From Struthidea cinerea (taxonomy: Eukaryota; Chordata; Aves; Passeriformes; Corcoracidae): a stretch of DNA of 64,000 nucleotides. Under the pieces are notes generated by a model. It saw only the letters and a list, made by a program, of their open reading frames with translations, was not told the DNA's origin and searched no databases. The stretch spans positions 62,001-126,000 of the forward strand of contig VZTI01005203.1 in assembly GCA_013397865.1 (NCBI GenBank), in the 5' to 3' direction. Position 1 is the first letter of the stretch. Each line of letters begins with the position of its first letter. The position numbers and the translations under genes are program-made. Positions 25,901 through 51,942 of this stretch are shown one piece after another.

Positions 25901-26230
25901 CCAGGCGAGGGTTGCTGTTCCACACCTCAGCCTTTGCACAGGTTCTTTAACAACCATTTAAGGGTAGAATTCTCCAGTATCAGCTGGGAAAACCATCGGT
26001 GTAACTGCATCTTGTTCGTCCCATTTTCTCAGCACCCCTGACTCACGCAGCAGGGCTAGTTTGTGGGGTTTTATTGACACAACAGCAAATTTTTCAAGAG
26101 TAAATACTCTGATGAAAGGAGTTCTAGAATTGAAGTAATTTTAAAATCTTAAAAATCAAAGCAGATACTCATCAGCATGTGAGAAAAATGGGTGACTTTT
26201 GAGCTAGTTCAAAGAGAGCTACGCAGAATT
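22936..26230. other. intergenic region between convergent GINM1 and KATNA1
   Basis: About 3.3 kb with no recognised gene. A 140-codon minus-strand frame at 24061-24483 has no recognisable domain and I treat it as chance. Confidence 0.7.
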
Positions 26231-26247
26231 TGCATTTTAGAAAAAAA

Positions 26248-26253
26248 TTTATT
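26248..26253 (-). terminator. KATNA1: KATNA1 polyadenylation signal
   Basis: TTTATT on the plus strand reads AATAAA on the minus strand, about 125 bases after the KATNA1 stop. This implies an unusually short 3'UTR unless a more distal site is also used. Confidence 0.65.
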
Positions 26254-26375
26254 TAGACATCTGTTGCTCTTAAATTACAAAAGTTAAAAAGAGCATGCAG
26301 TGCACTGACACATCACTGATTACTTCTAAAGCTGTTTTAAGACATAAGGTGGGTCTTTCTTCAAGAGAAGACAAC

Positions 26376-40664
<14,289 letters not shown>

Positions 40665-40677
40665 GTTCAACATGAAG

Positions 40678-43600
40678 CTGAAAAAAAACAGGAAATATTA
40701 AGGAAGTAAAAAAACCAACCCAGTACTGGAACAATTTTTTGGAAGTATTTTCACACGCTTATTACCTCATTTGGCATACCAAAATATAGAAGCTGGAAAA
40801 ATACTAGATAGAAAAAAAAGGCCTAAAATCAATGTCATCCATATAAAAAGATAACAGATGTTCTGTTACTAGAAATTAAACTTTTCTTCACATCACAGCT
40901 TTGTTTGTAGTCATGAAGATTCTGTCAAAAAGCCCATGTAAAAGATGCAGATTTAAATGCACTGTTTCAAGTGACAATTGCATACGCTCCCTGCCTCTTT
41001 ATTCTACTGTAAGATAAATTAGTATTTTATTATGCTGGCCTGTGGTTTAAAACAAAAAACACCCAACAAGTAATAAATCAAAGCTCTTCTTCCTAATGCA
41101 TAATGTTTCGTTAATTTTTTTGTCTTAACATTCCATGCGAGTTTTAACAGTCCGATTTTTGCCCTGCGGAAAACACTATTCCCCATTAGTTTGATTTTAC
41201 AGTTTTTCAATTTTATTTAATGTTTCTTTGAAACAAATATCCACCTTCCATGCTGAGCTTGCATCTTTCTATCACCTTCATTCTTACACTTAAAAAGAAA
41301 CACTTGAAAAACATTGAGGCTGTTTAAGTTATCACCGAAAGGTAAGCAAAAGCCACAATTAAACATTTAGTGTGTAACTACCCATTTTATTTAACATATC
41401 GTTCAAACCATGCTATTTTTCCCTGCCAGTGGTGGTTGTTTGTGGATTTTTGGAGCAAACATCATAGACTGTGACTACTTCCACTTTGTAGCACCAGCAG
41501 AATCTGTGCTTTTAGATTAGAATAGCACAGAAATATTATTTACACAAGTACAGTAGAAGTAGTAGACTCATTCTTTACAGTGCCACTGTCCATAGACCAG
41601 TCTCCCATGTTACTGTCAGTGCCTTATACATCCCATCCCCTTCTTCTCTAAGATACCCACACTGTCTCCACTTTTCTTTCCTCTTAGGCACCAAGAATTT
41701 CCCCACTCACCTCCTAATTTCCTAATCAGGCACAGAAAACACTAAAATCAGCAAATAAACATGCCTGCAAGAGAGTCGTCCCGCTCTCATTTTGGTACCT
41801 GTACCCAGTGCCAGGAAGAAGCAACTGCAGACAAGCAGTTCCAGCTAAGCCCTGGGATGAAGCATACTTGATACAGATCAACTATTTAAAGAATGTAAGA
41901 GGCACTAAATTCACATGCGCCATAAACAGACTTAAGACTGAATATATTTCAAGACCAGGTCAGGGTCCAGTTCGGACACATTATCAGAGGTTTCAGAAGC
42001 CACACTTTGCACACAGCTGCCAACCTAGTGCTAAAATGTGAGCTCTCCATTTTAAAAGGGACTGCTAAATAGAAATCAAACATTTTAGGGCTTTCACTCC
42101 TTTTTCTGTCCCCTTCCCATGTAGTTTTATACACAGACACACAGCTCAGGCACTCCTGAGCCAACATCCTCTTGTTTTTTGCTTCCTTCTTCTTCCTTCC
42201 CCAGCTTCCCTCGGAGCAGATAGCTGCTGTCAAAATTTTCGGTTTGAAACAGCAAAACTCTGGCACCAGGGGAGCTGAAGACAGGCCTCTGAGAGCCCAC
42301 ACCCATCCCTGCAGAAGGGACCCGTGGGGGTGAGCCTGGAAACCTGCTATCACAGAACCCACACCGTGTAATCTCACTCCGGCCAGACACTTGCCCAGCT
42401 GGCCATGATGTCTACAAGCTGATACAGTTAATGTGACCACCAACTACAAAGCCTAACATACCCCAGGCTAATTAAGCTGTGGAGACACAGTTTGGCTTGG
42501 GAGTTTTGTTGGTTTTAACCTCAGGAGAAAGAGCCTGAAGATGTTTGTGAGCTGCTGTATGGATCATCACACAGATGTTACCAAAGTTTTCCCTGCTATA
42601 TTTAGGAGCAAGCTTTTCCACTCCTGCTCATCCTACCAGATACACCTGTTTTCCTGTCCTGAGAATTCAAACCGATGACTAACACTACACAAGTTGAGCA
42701 AGATGCTAATAGACATTTTAAAAATCAAGTAATAGCAAGTTACTAAAACCAAACTAGACTTTTAAATACAGAGGGAAGCCATAGGTAACTTTTTTTTCAC
42801 TGAATGCTGTAGAGGAATCCAAGCAGAACAGCAACTCTATGTATCCAGAAAAAGAAAAAAAAAAAAGTTTGTAAGAATATTTTTCATCTGGAAATGTGAA
42901 AATAACTCTTTTTTTTTTTTTTTAAACCCCAAAACTAAAGAGGCTAAGCCAGAAAGATATGAAAGCTTGGGACCAGAAGGATAACACTGCACATAATAAA
43001 AAGAGTAAATGAGATTTTCAGGTTAGAAAAGGCAGAGAAAGTAAGGACAGAATGTAGAAACAGACATGTAAGCAGAATGAGCCTGTAACTCACGGGAAGA
43101 AATAAAGAAAAAAGAAGGTGCTCACGCAAGTTTATAATGCTATTGGAATCCACCTGCTTCATCAGTGGTATTGAAAAGGCAAGATAATTTAGTTTAAACT
43201 GGAAAACCAATTTAATTTGTTACTTCATCTTGACTCATAAGAGCAGAAGAGCTTGAAGTGGCTTCCAAATGCAAGACTCTTGAGTACAAGTGAGGCAGAA
43301 AAAGCTGCTGGCTCTGCTTATGTCTGGACACGCCACTGCTGCTGCCACTTGACTTCAGGCGGTGTCAGAGCTGATACACTAATCAGAGTCCATGGGTCTG
43401 CTGCAGCTGTAACTGAAGATGCTAAAGCAGTTCTGAGGGGGAAAAGGAAGAGTTAGAGTACTAATCTGAAAGTAGACTGAAGTTTGTGGCAGAAGGTCAC
43501 AATATAGTGGGGCAGCTAAGCAGGGCGTATGTAGGATATGCAAGAGGCATGAGTACCCACAAATCCAGAGTTAAACCAGAACTGAAGGGATTAAAACTCT

Positions 43601-44977
43601 CACAAAACTAATCCTGCACTACTCAATAATTTTTGAAGTATTTACACATAGTTAGCAATATCGCATGTGTTTACAAACACTTGGTGCTATCACGTAACAG
43701 GATGTCAAAGCAGCAGGTCTGCACTTATCAGCCACGACCTTTCCATGAATCATGGACCAGTGTAGTTATCTATGTTCTAACAGCCGCTGAAAACAGTAAA
43801 GAGCTCATAAAGTTTACTGTGAACAGGATATAAGGAAAATAATCTAAGCACTTTGTCTTGCCAGTTTAATTCCTCACTGTGTACAAACACACACACTTCA
43901 CAACAAGAATAATCACTCTTCACACTAGCTGTGAGTATATAAGGTTCCCTGAAATCAACCTATCTCTAGTAAAAAAATACATTTTATCATTTGCTCCAAG
44001 GACCTCAAATATTTCTAGAGTACAGAACAGCCAAGTCCAGCAAGGGTTGAACCTAACAACAGTTCAAGATCCCTACAGCTTGTGAGAATGAGGTTTGGAA
44101 CCAATTTTTGTATTTCATTTGAAAGATAACAGTCTGTTACTGAAAACACTGGGGATGCTTCATGTTTTCCATAATGACTTCAAGAAATCAGCATAAGGAA
44201 TGACTGTAAGTAATTTCTGCTCACAGTGATACATTAGAATCCAGGAAACAGTAACTGAACACTGCATCAATCCTGTAACACAAAGAAGTCCCCCAAACTT
44301 TAAAAAAATAAAAGAAGAGATTGATATGCAGAGATGAGAAGTGAAGATTAACGCTGGAGTGTATCAATTACTGTGGTGGACCTGCTGACTCGAAGAACAG
44401 CACGAGCCATACATGGAAAATACTTCCAAGGAGTTCTTCGCTCCAACCTTAATGTCTGGACTAAGCCAGAGCCTGAATTTTGGCAGAGCGCACATGTTTC
44501 CATTATTTCAGCCTACTATACAGGCTCTGACATCAAAGCAACTGTGTAATATTTGCAGAGTTCTCTTGGCAAGCCAGATGAGAAAAAAACATCCCAAGTA
44601 ACAGCTTTCAGGAATCAGTTTTTACTGAAGACATGATAGCCTGCATGACCTCCGAGCTCCTTTCCAGCTTTAACACCTTTCCTCGTAACATCCGCGGCCA
44701 ACATCTGGTATTGACAAGTGATTATGTTAATTACTTGGGAAGAAGAGTTGCCAGACTTACTGGATACTAAACAAAATGGTTCTCATTCCGTTGCTGTATT
44801 TAACAGTAACGGTAGCAAAAGAAGAACCACCAGCAGCCACAGACATAAGCATGCTTGGCCGTTTGTGCAAACAAACAAAAAAAACCCCAATCACTAGGTA
44901 GAGATACACTGGTAGTGGATGATTTTATGTTTTCCAGGCTAAGCCTTTCAGAAGACTTTATTAAACATGCTACTTAC
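40678..44977 (-). other. KATNA1: KATNA1 5' intron region (about 4.3 kb, inferred)
   Basis: I see no recognised coding sequence. It has an A12 run (42855-42866), a T15 run (42909-42923) and a 164-codon minus-strand frame at 41949-42443 without family resemblance. It is placed in a KATNA1 intron because the first coding exon has an acceptor and the CpG island lies upstream. Confidence 0.6.
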
Positions 44978-45125
44978 TCCCCACTTCATGGGGGCTGGCA
45001 TTCTTTTTGATGATCAATGTTAAATTAACAAATTTCTCTGGAAGCTTAGAGAGGTCCGCGGCAGAACAGATATCTGGAATTGCTGCCCGCAGCTTCCCTC
45101 TGTCTGGAGGGAAAACTTGCATCAT
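44970..45125 (-). CDS. unassigned 51-codon ORF in the presumed KATNA1 5' region
   Basis: The frame starts at tandem ATGs (45125 and 45122) with an in-frame stop upstream. It encodes MMQVFPPDRGKLRAAI, then LPEKFVNLTLIIKKN, HEVGSK and a stop. The stop overlaps a consensus donor (A|GTAAGT at 44977). If this is KATNA1 exon 1 spliced to 40677, the frame reaches a stop after a few codons, making it an upstream ORF. It could also be the start of a separate or alternative product. I do not recognise the peptide. Confidence 0.25.
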   Translation of the reverse strand: MMQVFPPDRGKLRAAIPDICSAADLSKLPEKFVNLTLIIKKNASPHEVGSK

Positions 45126-45179
45126 CGCAGGCTACTGCACATTAACAAAAAACCCCAAAAGCAACAAAGCAGGTAGAGG

Positions 45180-45745
45180 GTGAAGGGAGAAGTAGGAAGC
45201 AGAGCTCCGTACCCGGGCCAGTGCCGGCAGCGCCAGCAGCCCACCCAGGCGGACTGCGGGGGCCGGGAGCGCCGGCCGAACAACCTGCGGGCAGCGGCAG
45301 CCCCCGACGGCGATGCCCCGTGCGGCGCCGAGCACGTGTGAGCCACAGCCCTGGCATAATGAGACCGCCGAGCTCCGTGGTCATGGGCACCGCTGTCGCG
45401 ACAGCCACCACCGCGGACCCTCGCCCCCCGGCCGCGGGGCAGAGCAGCGGAGCCCGCCCGTACCCGGGAGCCCTCGGGGCGGCCCCGCCACGCGGGGCGC
45501 GGCCATCGCCCCCCGCCCCGGGCCGCAGGGACAGGCGGGCCCGNNNNNNNCTCCCGACAGCCACGAGCCCTGCACTCCTTCCGCCCCCTTCCTCCTCCAG
45601 CGGCACTGGCCCCGCCCCGGCCCTACCCGCCACCTCCTCCCGCCGCCGCCGGCAATTTTTGAAGGCAAATCCGGCTGCGTCACTTCCAGCCTGGTGGGAC
45701 GGGGGAGAAGGTCCGCCCAGGGGGGCCGACAAGGAGTCGGTGTCT
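45180..45745 (-). promoter_or_regulatory. CpG-island promoter, probably KATNA1
   Basis: Very GC- and CpG-dense sequence with GC boxes (CCCCGCCCC) and no TATA box. It is the only island between KATNA1 and LATS1. LATS1 starts beyond the right edge, so the island is best assigned to KATNA1, transcribed leftward. Long open frames on both strands here come from base composition and are not coding. Confidence 0.7.
45544..45550. other. assembly gap (7 N)
   Basis: Seven N inside the GC-rich island. Its true length may differ, so protein frames crossing it mean nothing. Confidence 0.98.
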
Positions 45746-45839
45746 GAGAGTTATTACTAAAAGCGAAGAGCTGGTTTGGTTTTATATTTTAAGGAGTAGT
45801 GAAAAAAAAATTTTAAAAAGGCAGGGAGAAACCATGTGG

Positions 45840-45847
45840 AAAAAAAA
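45840..45847 (-). terminator. polymerase III terminator of tRNA-Gly
   Basis: A run of eight A on the plus strand gives T8 on the transcribed minus strand, starting eight bases after the tRNA 3' end. Confidence 0.85.
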
Positions 45848-45854
45848 GTGCAAC

Positions 45855-45925
45855 TGCATTGGCCGGGAATCGAACCCGGGCCTCCCGCGTGGCAGGCGAG
45901 AATTCTACCACTGAACCACCAATGC
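45855..45925 (-). tRNA. tRNA-Gly (anticodon GCC)
   Basis: The 71-nt minus-strand sequence folds as a full cloverleaf. The acceptor stem pairs GCATTGG with CCAATGC plus discriminator A. The A box is TGGTTCAGTGG, the anticodon stem CTCGC/GCGGG with loop CTGCCAC (anticodon GCC at 45893-45891), and the B box GGTTCGATTCC. As far as I can recall it is identical to the common vertebrate tRNA-Gly-GCC. No intron. It lies about 110 bases upstream of the CpG island and is followed by a T8 terminator, so it is probably expressed. Confidence 0.97.
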
Positions 45926-45929
45926 TTGT

Positions 45930-47800
45930 GCGTAACTGAGTCTGTGCCTTCGTCACTCGAAGGTGATAAACACAAATTCGCCCGCCCCACTGCACCCACC
46001 TGAGATCCTGCCGTGGTGGTCGAAGGGCTTCCTTCGGCTATTTCCGTAACTCACAAATGTGAGTTCTGCCGAGCGAATAGCACGCACCCACTTTTATCTA
46101 CGTGTTCTTTGCTTGTGACTTGTCTGCACCTCTTCAAACTCTCACAGGTGGTGGTGTTCTGGGGAAGAAAACGCATCTGAGGAAAACCTGCTGCCGAGAG
46201 GAGTCAGACCAGGAAACTGCCCTTGAGTGTCCTGATGGAGGAGTACCTCATCACCTGTCTAAATAGACTCAGCTGCTTAGCAACAAATAGGATCTAAAGG
46301 CTGGGCACAATGCAGGAGGTTTATGATAGTCCTTCAGGGTGAACTCCGAACCCCCACAGCAGTATGTCATCCTCTAATTGTAGATCACATCCATTCTTAC
46401 TCGTCTAGTTCTTGTATTTCCACCCATTCTTAAACTGGCACTTCTAGTCTATCCCTTTAACAAGTTGTCTACATTTAAAGTAATCATTCCTACATTACTT
46501 CAGCTGTAAAGACACAGAAAGCTGCTGCTGAGTTTCTAAAATTTTAAGCCTATCACATCACTTGGTTGATGAGAGCTGGAGGAATTTCCCTTCTCCCCTT
46601 TGTAGGTGGGCTAATAAATAAAAAATAGTGCTGTACTTCCACAATCCCCTCCCCAAATGTAGAAGAATTAGGATATAATTCAGTCTCTCCAATAACACAC
46701 TAGTTTCTGCATTAGCACTTTGAGATGTGCACCTAAAGAAGGGGATTTTCACAAAGACAAATACAGATGAAAGCTGTGATACATTGTCCTCTTAAGGAAC
46801 AGCTTCATGATACATAATGTATCGTAAATAGTAAAAATAATAATAGTAATTCATAAGATTTACTTATTTTGATGAAAGAGCCAGCAGAGGACATGGAAAG
46901 AACACCATCAAACTGAACACTTGAACATCAAAATACATACTTTTGAGAACAGGTTACGAACATGAGGTGACAGCCAAGTACAATAGCATTTCTGCTGTTA
47001 CATTTGTGCCATTTTATTGTTGAACAGTAGAGCTGTTGCAGCATAAAGGGGACTTGTAGAAGAGGGAAGTGAAGGAGGACAGAAAAATAAATGTATTTGG
47101 GCAACTAGCGTTTACATTTCGTATTTGAATAGCGAAAGTAAGAATGTGATTTTCACTTCTTATAAAGATTCAGTGTGGGGTTTATTACTCCATGAAGTGT
47201 TACACTACAGAAACCGATTCTGAGAAAACAGAAACAGTTTCTGTAAGTCAGGAATGTCACCGACTACCAGTACCCAATAATTCAGTTAGAATTCCAGCTC
47301 TTGTGAGCAGCCTTTCTCTTATTCTGAAGTAACTTTTAAGAAGGTGTCAGTGCAACCACCCACTCACATCCCATCCCCAGGTCAAACACATGCTGTGTGT
47401 TCAGTCAGCAGGGGCAAGGAAGCCTCCAGTCCTCAACTGCTGGGCACTGACAGACTGGAAACCTGGCACTCCTGCACAAAGAGGATGGATGCTCCAGTGT
47501 AACTATTGGGAAAGTCAGCAAAGATGCACATTCTTTTCATATGAACATCAGGGGACTTGGAGATCATGGTCCAAGCCATCACCCCATAACACTCTAAGAC
47601 CCAGATGTACCAAGGGGCATTCAGAGATCACATGCCACACATGTAGCTGGATTGCAGGGATGCAGAGACCTGGAAAAAGGGGATGCCCAGGTCATGATCG
47701 AGACAAGTAAAGAATACTCAAAAGACCAGTGAATAACTTACTACGGCCATGAGATAATGCAAGATTGTTAAGTTTACTAGCTAGACGCAAAAAAAATGAA
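45930..47800. other. intergenic region between the tRNA gene and LATS1
   Basis: I see no recognised gene. AATAAA on the minus strand (plus TTTATT) occurs at 47013-47018 and 47181-47186; either could end a long LATS1 transcript. Confidence 0.5.
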
Positions 47801-50800
47801 CGATCCGCTTAAGCAGAGTTGTGGGATGGTCTATGTATTTAATTGGAGAATCCAAAAGAACTGACAGTCTTATAATACAAAAAAGACATTATATATACAT
47901 ATACACACATGGAATAGGTCTATATATATCTATATAGATATATATAAATCAGTAAACTTGAATAATGCCTTTATCATGAGCATCTTAAGGCATTCAAACA
48001 TTTTACTACGACATTGACCCAATTCAATATCTTTTTGCTTTGGTTGAAATAAAGCAAACAGATTTAAAGGTCTGATCTGAAATACCCACATCTGAAACAA
48101 AAGCCTAATAGTATCTTCAGTGACAGCAGCATCATCTAAGAACCCACCCACTGCACTGCCTATCAGATGAATAATATTAAAAGGAGTCTAAATAAATCAT
48201 TCCCACTCACAGCTTTGCAACAGCGGAAGATACATCAGTCTCAAAGAGACTTTCTAGCCATATATTCTATAGATTCTATTACAAATCAAGGATAGAAAAG
48301 ATACAGCAAGAGGGCCTGCCCGAGGATAGAATGCCACTGAATATCAAATAGTATTTACAGTACAGTTATAGGATTATAGAACATTTTATAAATACAATTA
48401 ATATGTATACAAGGGCACATAGAAGAGAAACTTGTTTTTATGCTTTACAAAGTAAAAGTAACCTGAACTAAAACTTACTGCAGAATTCCACAGCTGCTGG
48501 CTAGGAGCCTCCCTTCTCCACTGCCTGTACAAACCAATCCCCATCATAGGTCACCAGTGAAACACCCATGTTTTAAGCAGCAACTATGAAGAATCTCAAT
48601 AGACTCTGAATATATGTATGAAACGTCAAGTTTCAAAACATGGGTAAGGCAGAGCGTGCTGGAGAGTTGTGACAACATTCATGTGTAACTTTCTCAGAGG
48701 AGAACCTGGACTGTAACAAACTGCACTTTTTGCAAGGAAATACATAATACTGCAGCATATAGGTGGCAAAATTCAAACAAGGTACATTACAGCTTCTAAC
48801 ACATTACATTAGAAAATCCCAGAATCATCTACCAACTTCTAAAGATGTGAGCACTTCCTGTATTTGTTTAAAAAGGCAAAAGAGTATTTAGTATTTCAGT
48901 ACTTGCACATGTCCTTAAAAGAATCAATAATTTCCTTTAATAAAAGCAACTGGTTTCACTTTTTAGACCAATGGTGCCTTTACAGGACACTTTTCTACCC
49001 TTTTAAAAAATTAATTTTAAATTGCCTAAGATCAGTAATAGTATTAAACAGGAACACCCCATTGTATAATGCAGGCAGAGGAAAGATATACTCAGATGAA
49101 AAGGCAATTTTAAGAGTCAGTTTCATGAATTGACATTATTTTCTCTGCACACTTCACAAATGGTGAGGCAGGCTTGATTAAATTACCTTTAACCAGTAAT
49201 ATATTATACTTTACTCCAAGACAAATAGACCAGTTTTACTGGGATACTTACTGTGAGGGAGGATAATCTTTAAAGTTTATTTACATGAAAAGCAATCTTT
49301 TTTACATAATATATAAAATGGAGTAGTTACGCACTGCAGCCATTTTATAATATTTAAGCTAAATGAAATTAATCTTAAAAGCTACTCTATTTCAACAGCT
49401 GTGGAAAAGGCAGAACAGGAATTGTTTTACTAAGCTGCAAATTCATTTTCATTATAGAAAGCAACTAACTACTTGCTTGAGAAAACAACTTCTCATAACC
49501 ATTTTCTAACCATGATAAACACTTCACAGTAGAGGGGTGAACTTCCACAAACGTTTTCTTCTGTGACAATGTTTAAGAAGTTTCTCACTGCTAACCTGCT
49601 GCAGTTCCTCAGTTATGTCAAGGTAAGTAATTTTTGGACCACACTAGAAACTGGATCACTCAAATGACCACACTTACAAGAAAGGAAGCTCCAAATGCTA
49701 ACCAACAAGCACTTTCTCCGCTGATCCAGTATTTAGGACAGTACTACAGACAGTTGCACTGGCACAAAGAAAGACACTGGACCGGAGCACAGAAAGAGAA
49801 CAAATGGCCACAAGCAAACAAACCAGCTTGGTGAGAAAAGTAAACTAGTAACTGATGTTTGCTGCAAGAACAGGTATGAACACCAATTTCATGATTAGAC
49901 AGTTGCAATGCCAGTGCAATGGCACAGATAATAATTTGGGAAAGCAGTAATGCTTACATGCATGTTATTAGATTATCCATTGGAATTCAATTCCAAGGAA
50001 GAAGAAATGCTTCAAAAGACATGAACTTTACTAAAAATAGTGCATTTTTTTTTTACCACTGTGTTAATTTTAGGAAAAAGAAGGATAGAGACAAAAACAT
50101 AATTCTTTCTGCCTCTCAACTCTAACTCCTGGTCTTGTCTCAGTGAAGCTGCTTAGTGATGCTCCCATCTCTGCTCCACGTAACCTCAACAGGCTCAGTA
50201 GCCTCCCACCATGAGACCCTAGGAGATACCTGATCATCTACTGCTGGAAATTATGGAATCAGTAATGCAGAAGGCAGCAGGCACAGCTCTAAGTTCCTAA
50301 TTCTGTTCTGAACCAGGCTGTGAAAGACAGAGCATTGAAACTGTACTGCCAGCTCAGACAGATCCCATGTACAGCTCTTCTCCTCACTACCTGTGTAACC
50401 AGGTGGAAAACTGTTCCAGCCAAGGGAAACGGGTCTCCACAACAAGTCTCAAAAGTCATAATTTATAATCTTTTCCCATTACTATCTCAAATTTATCATA
50501 AAGACACTACTCTAAAATTTATTTTTCAAACTAAAAATTCCAACTAAAGCAGCACTGTACACACTTTACAGTTTGGTTGTAGTCAGAAAGTTAAACTAGA
50601 TTTCAGAAAGTGTTGTTTCTAAAGCTTCTTTTCCTCTTACATCTATAGGAGAACTGATGACAGGAGACAATTAAGTTGTTTCTGAGTGAGCAGCCCAGCT
50701 TTGAGAGTACCAGTCACATGCTACAGTGTTACTAATATGAAATCCAATTACTGTTTAATAAAATACTAGTTCTAATGCTTTATCTTACGATCATACTATA

Positions 50801-51426
50801 GCCAAGATTGACACTTCCTTGTTTCAAAGCTGAGAACTAGGCCACTCCCACAGCAGCTGGAAACGTTTCACCAGATAGGTGGCTGTTTTTCCAACACTGT
50901 GAATAATAAGGCTAAATACAGTGAGAAGTGAGGGTACAGCAGCCTTTTTTTTTTTTTCTCTCCAGAAATGTATCAGAGAACTTCATTAGTGTAAAGCAGG
51001 TTTTATATTTGGTCAATGCATGGAAAAACTGTGATTAAAAATTCTGAAGCAGAGATTTGTTCTCTAAAATTATTTAACATATGTACAAATAGATACCAGG
51101 CATCATCTTAGGGGGGGAAAAAAAAAAAATCACTATTTCCTATTTTGAGTACTTAGAGTACAGAGGACCAATAACAATATGCAAGTGATACTTTTTTTAC
51201 CTAACATCAAACCTTTCTAAATTAAACAATTAACATCACTGGAATAAATTAATTTTTGAGAAGGATTTCCCTGTATTCTGGGGAAACAAAATGTACAAAA
51301 AGGGAAAGTGAAGAAATTATTTTTTAGCATTTAAAAAAAAATTCTTTCAATTCTCTTCAAAGAAGAGACTTTTCAAAAGCTATAGCTGCAAAATTGATTA
51401 TTTCATTTTTGACCTTTATTCCTCTA
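47800..51426 (-). other. LATS1: LATS1 3' UTR (extent inferred)
   Basis: Sequence downstream of the LATS1 stop without recognised coding exons. Candidate minus-strand poly(A) signals lie at 51415-51420 (too close to the stop to be the main one), 50518-50523 and 49276-49281, with more further downstream. Vertebrate LATS1 has a multi-kilobase 3'UTR, so most of this stretch is probably transcribed. The boundary is not determined. Confidence 0.45.
47889..47947. repeat. AT-rich, partly palindromic microsatellite
   Basis: TA/CA dinucleotide runs (ATATATAC, ATACACAC) lead into TCTATATATATCTATATAGA, which is largely self-complementary. Confidence 0.8.
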
Positions 51427-51942
51427 CTAAACATAAACCAGATCACGACTCTGAACTCCTCTACCTGCCTGTTCATCATCATCATCATCATCTGACTGCT
51501 GTTCTGAGTTTTGGGGACTACCATACTCATACTCAATGGGCTTTGGATTGTTGTATGGGTAGCCATTGTCATCAAAAAACCTTCGGAAGGTAAACTCATA
51601 AAAAGCATGTTCAGGGTGTTTTCCATTTTTGTACCACCCATTAAGGGTATCATTTCTGTTCCCCTCCTTATCATCATCACTCCACAATTTATCTGGATCA
51701 ACAGGATCAAAGTTTGATGTGTCCGTAGGATGAGCAATTTTGGGAATGTAGAAAGCAGACTGTCGCCGTAGATCACTTGAAAAATCAATTGTTTTGAAAA
51801 ATGGATGAGCTTTTATTTCATCTGCACCATTTTTGCCTAAACGATCTTCTGGCCCTCGGCAGAGTTTAATAATAAGGTCAGAGGCCTCTGGAGTCAATTT
51901 AGCCTGAGGTGGAATATGAAGTGCAGTTTGCCAGTTGATAAC
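51427..51942 (-). CDS. LATS1: LATS1 last coding exon (kinase C-lobe, hydrophobic motif)
   Basis: 171 residues from VINWQTALHIPPQAKLTPEA to the C-terminal RDLVYV and TAG. It contains LCRGPEDRLGKNGADEIK and HPFFKTIDF, then the AGC-kinase hydrophobic motif YEFTFRRFF, whose Thr is the MST target. The tail has a run of Asp codons (plus-strand ATC repeat, 51473-51492). Confidence 0.96.
   Translation of the reverse strand, partial: VINWQTALHIPPQAKLTPEASDLIIKLCRGPEDRLGKNGADEIKAHPFFKTIDFSSDLRRQSAFYIPKIAHPTDTSNFDPVDPDKLWSDDDKEGNRNDTLNGWYKNGKHPEHAFYEFTFRRFFDDNGYPYNNPKPIEYEYGSPQNSEQQSDDDDDDEQAGRGVQSRDLVYV

Noticed and set aside
41949..42443. 164-codon minus-strand ORF in the KATNA1 5' intron
   Set aside because: The composition is irregular, there is no family resemblance, and a competing frame overlaps it. 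I kept it only as intron content.
45142..45760. Long overlapping ORFs (100-196 codons) on both strands around the CpG island
   Set aside because: They arise from high GC content and few stops, cross the N gap and have Ala/Gly/Pro/Arg-rich, unconserved-looking translations.
51415..51420. Main poly(A) signal of LATS1
   Set aside because: It lies only six bases after the stop codon, too close for a normal 3'UTR of this gene.
51511..51717. Plus-strand 68-codon ORF
   Set aside because: It is the antisense shadow of the last LATS1 exon.
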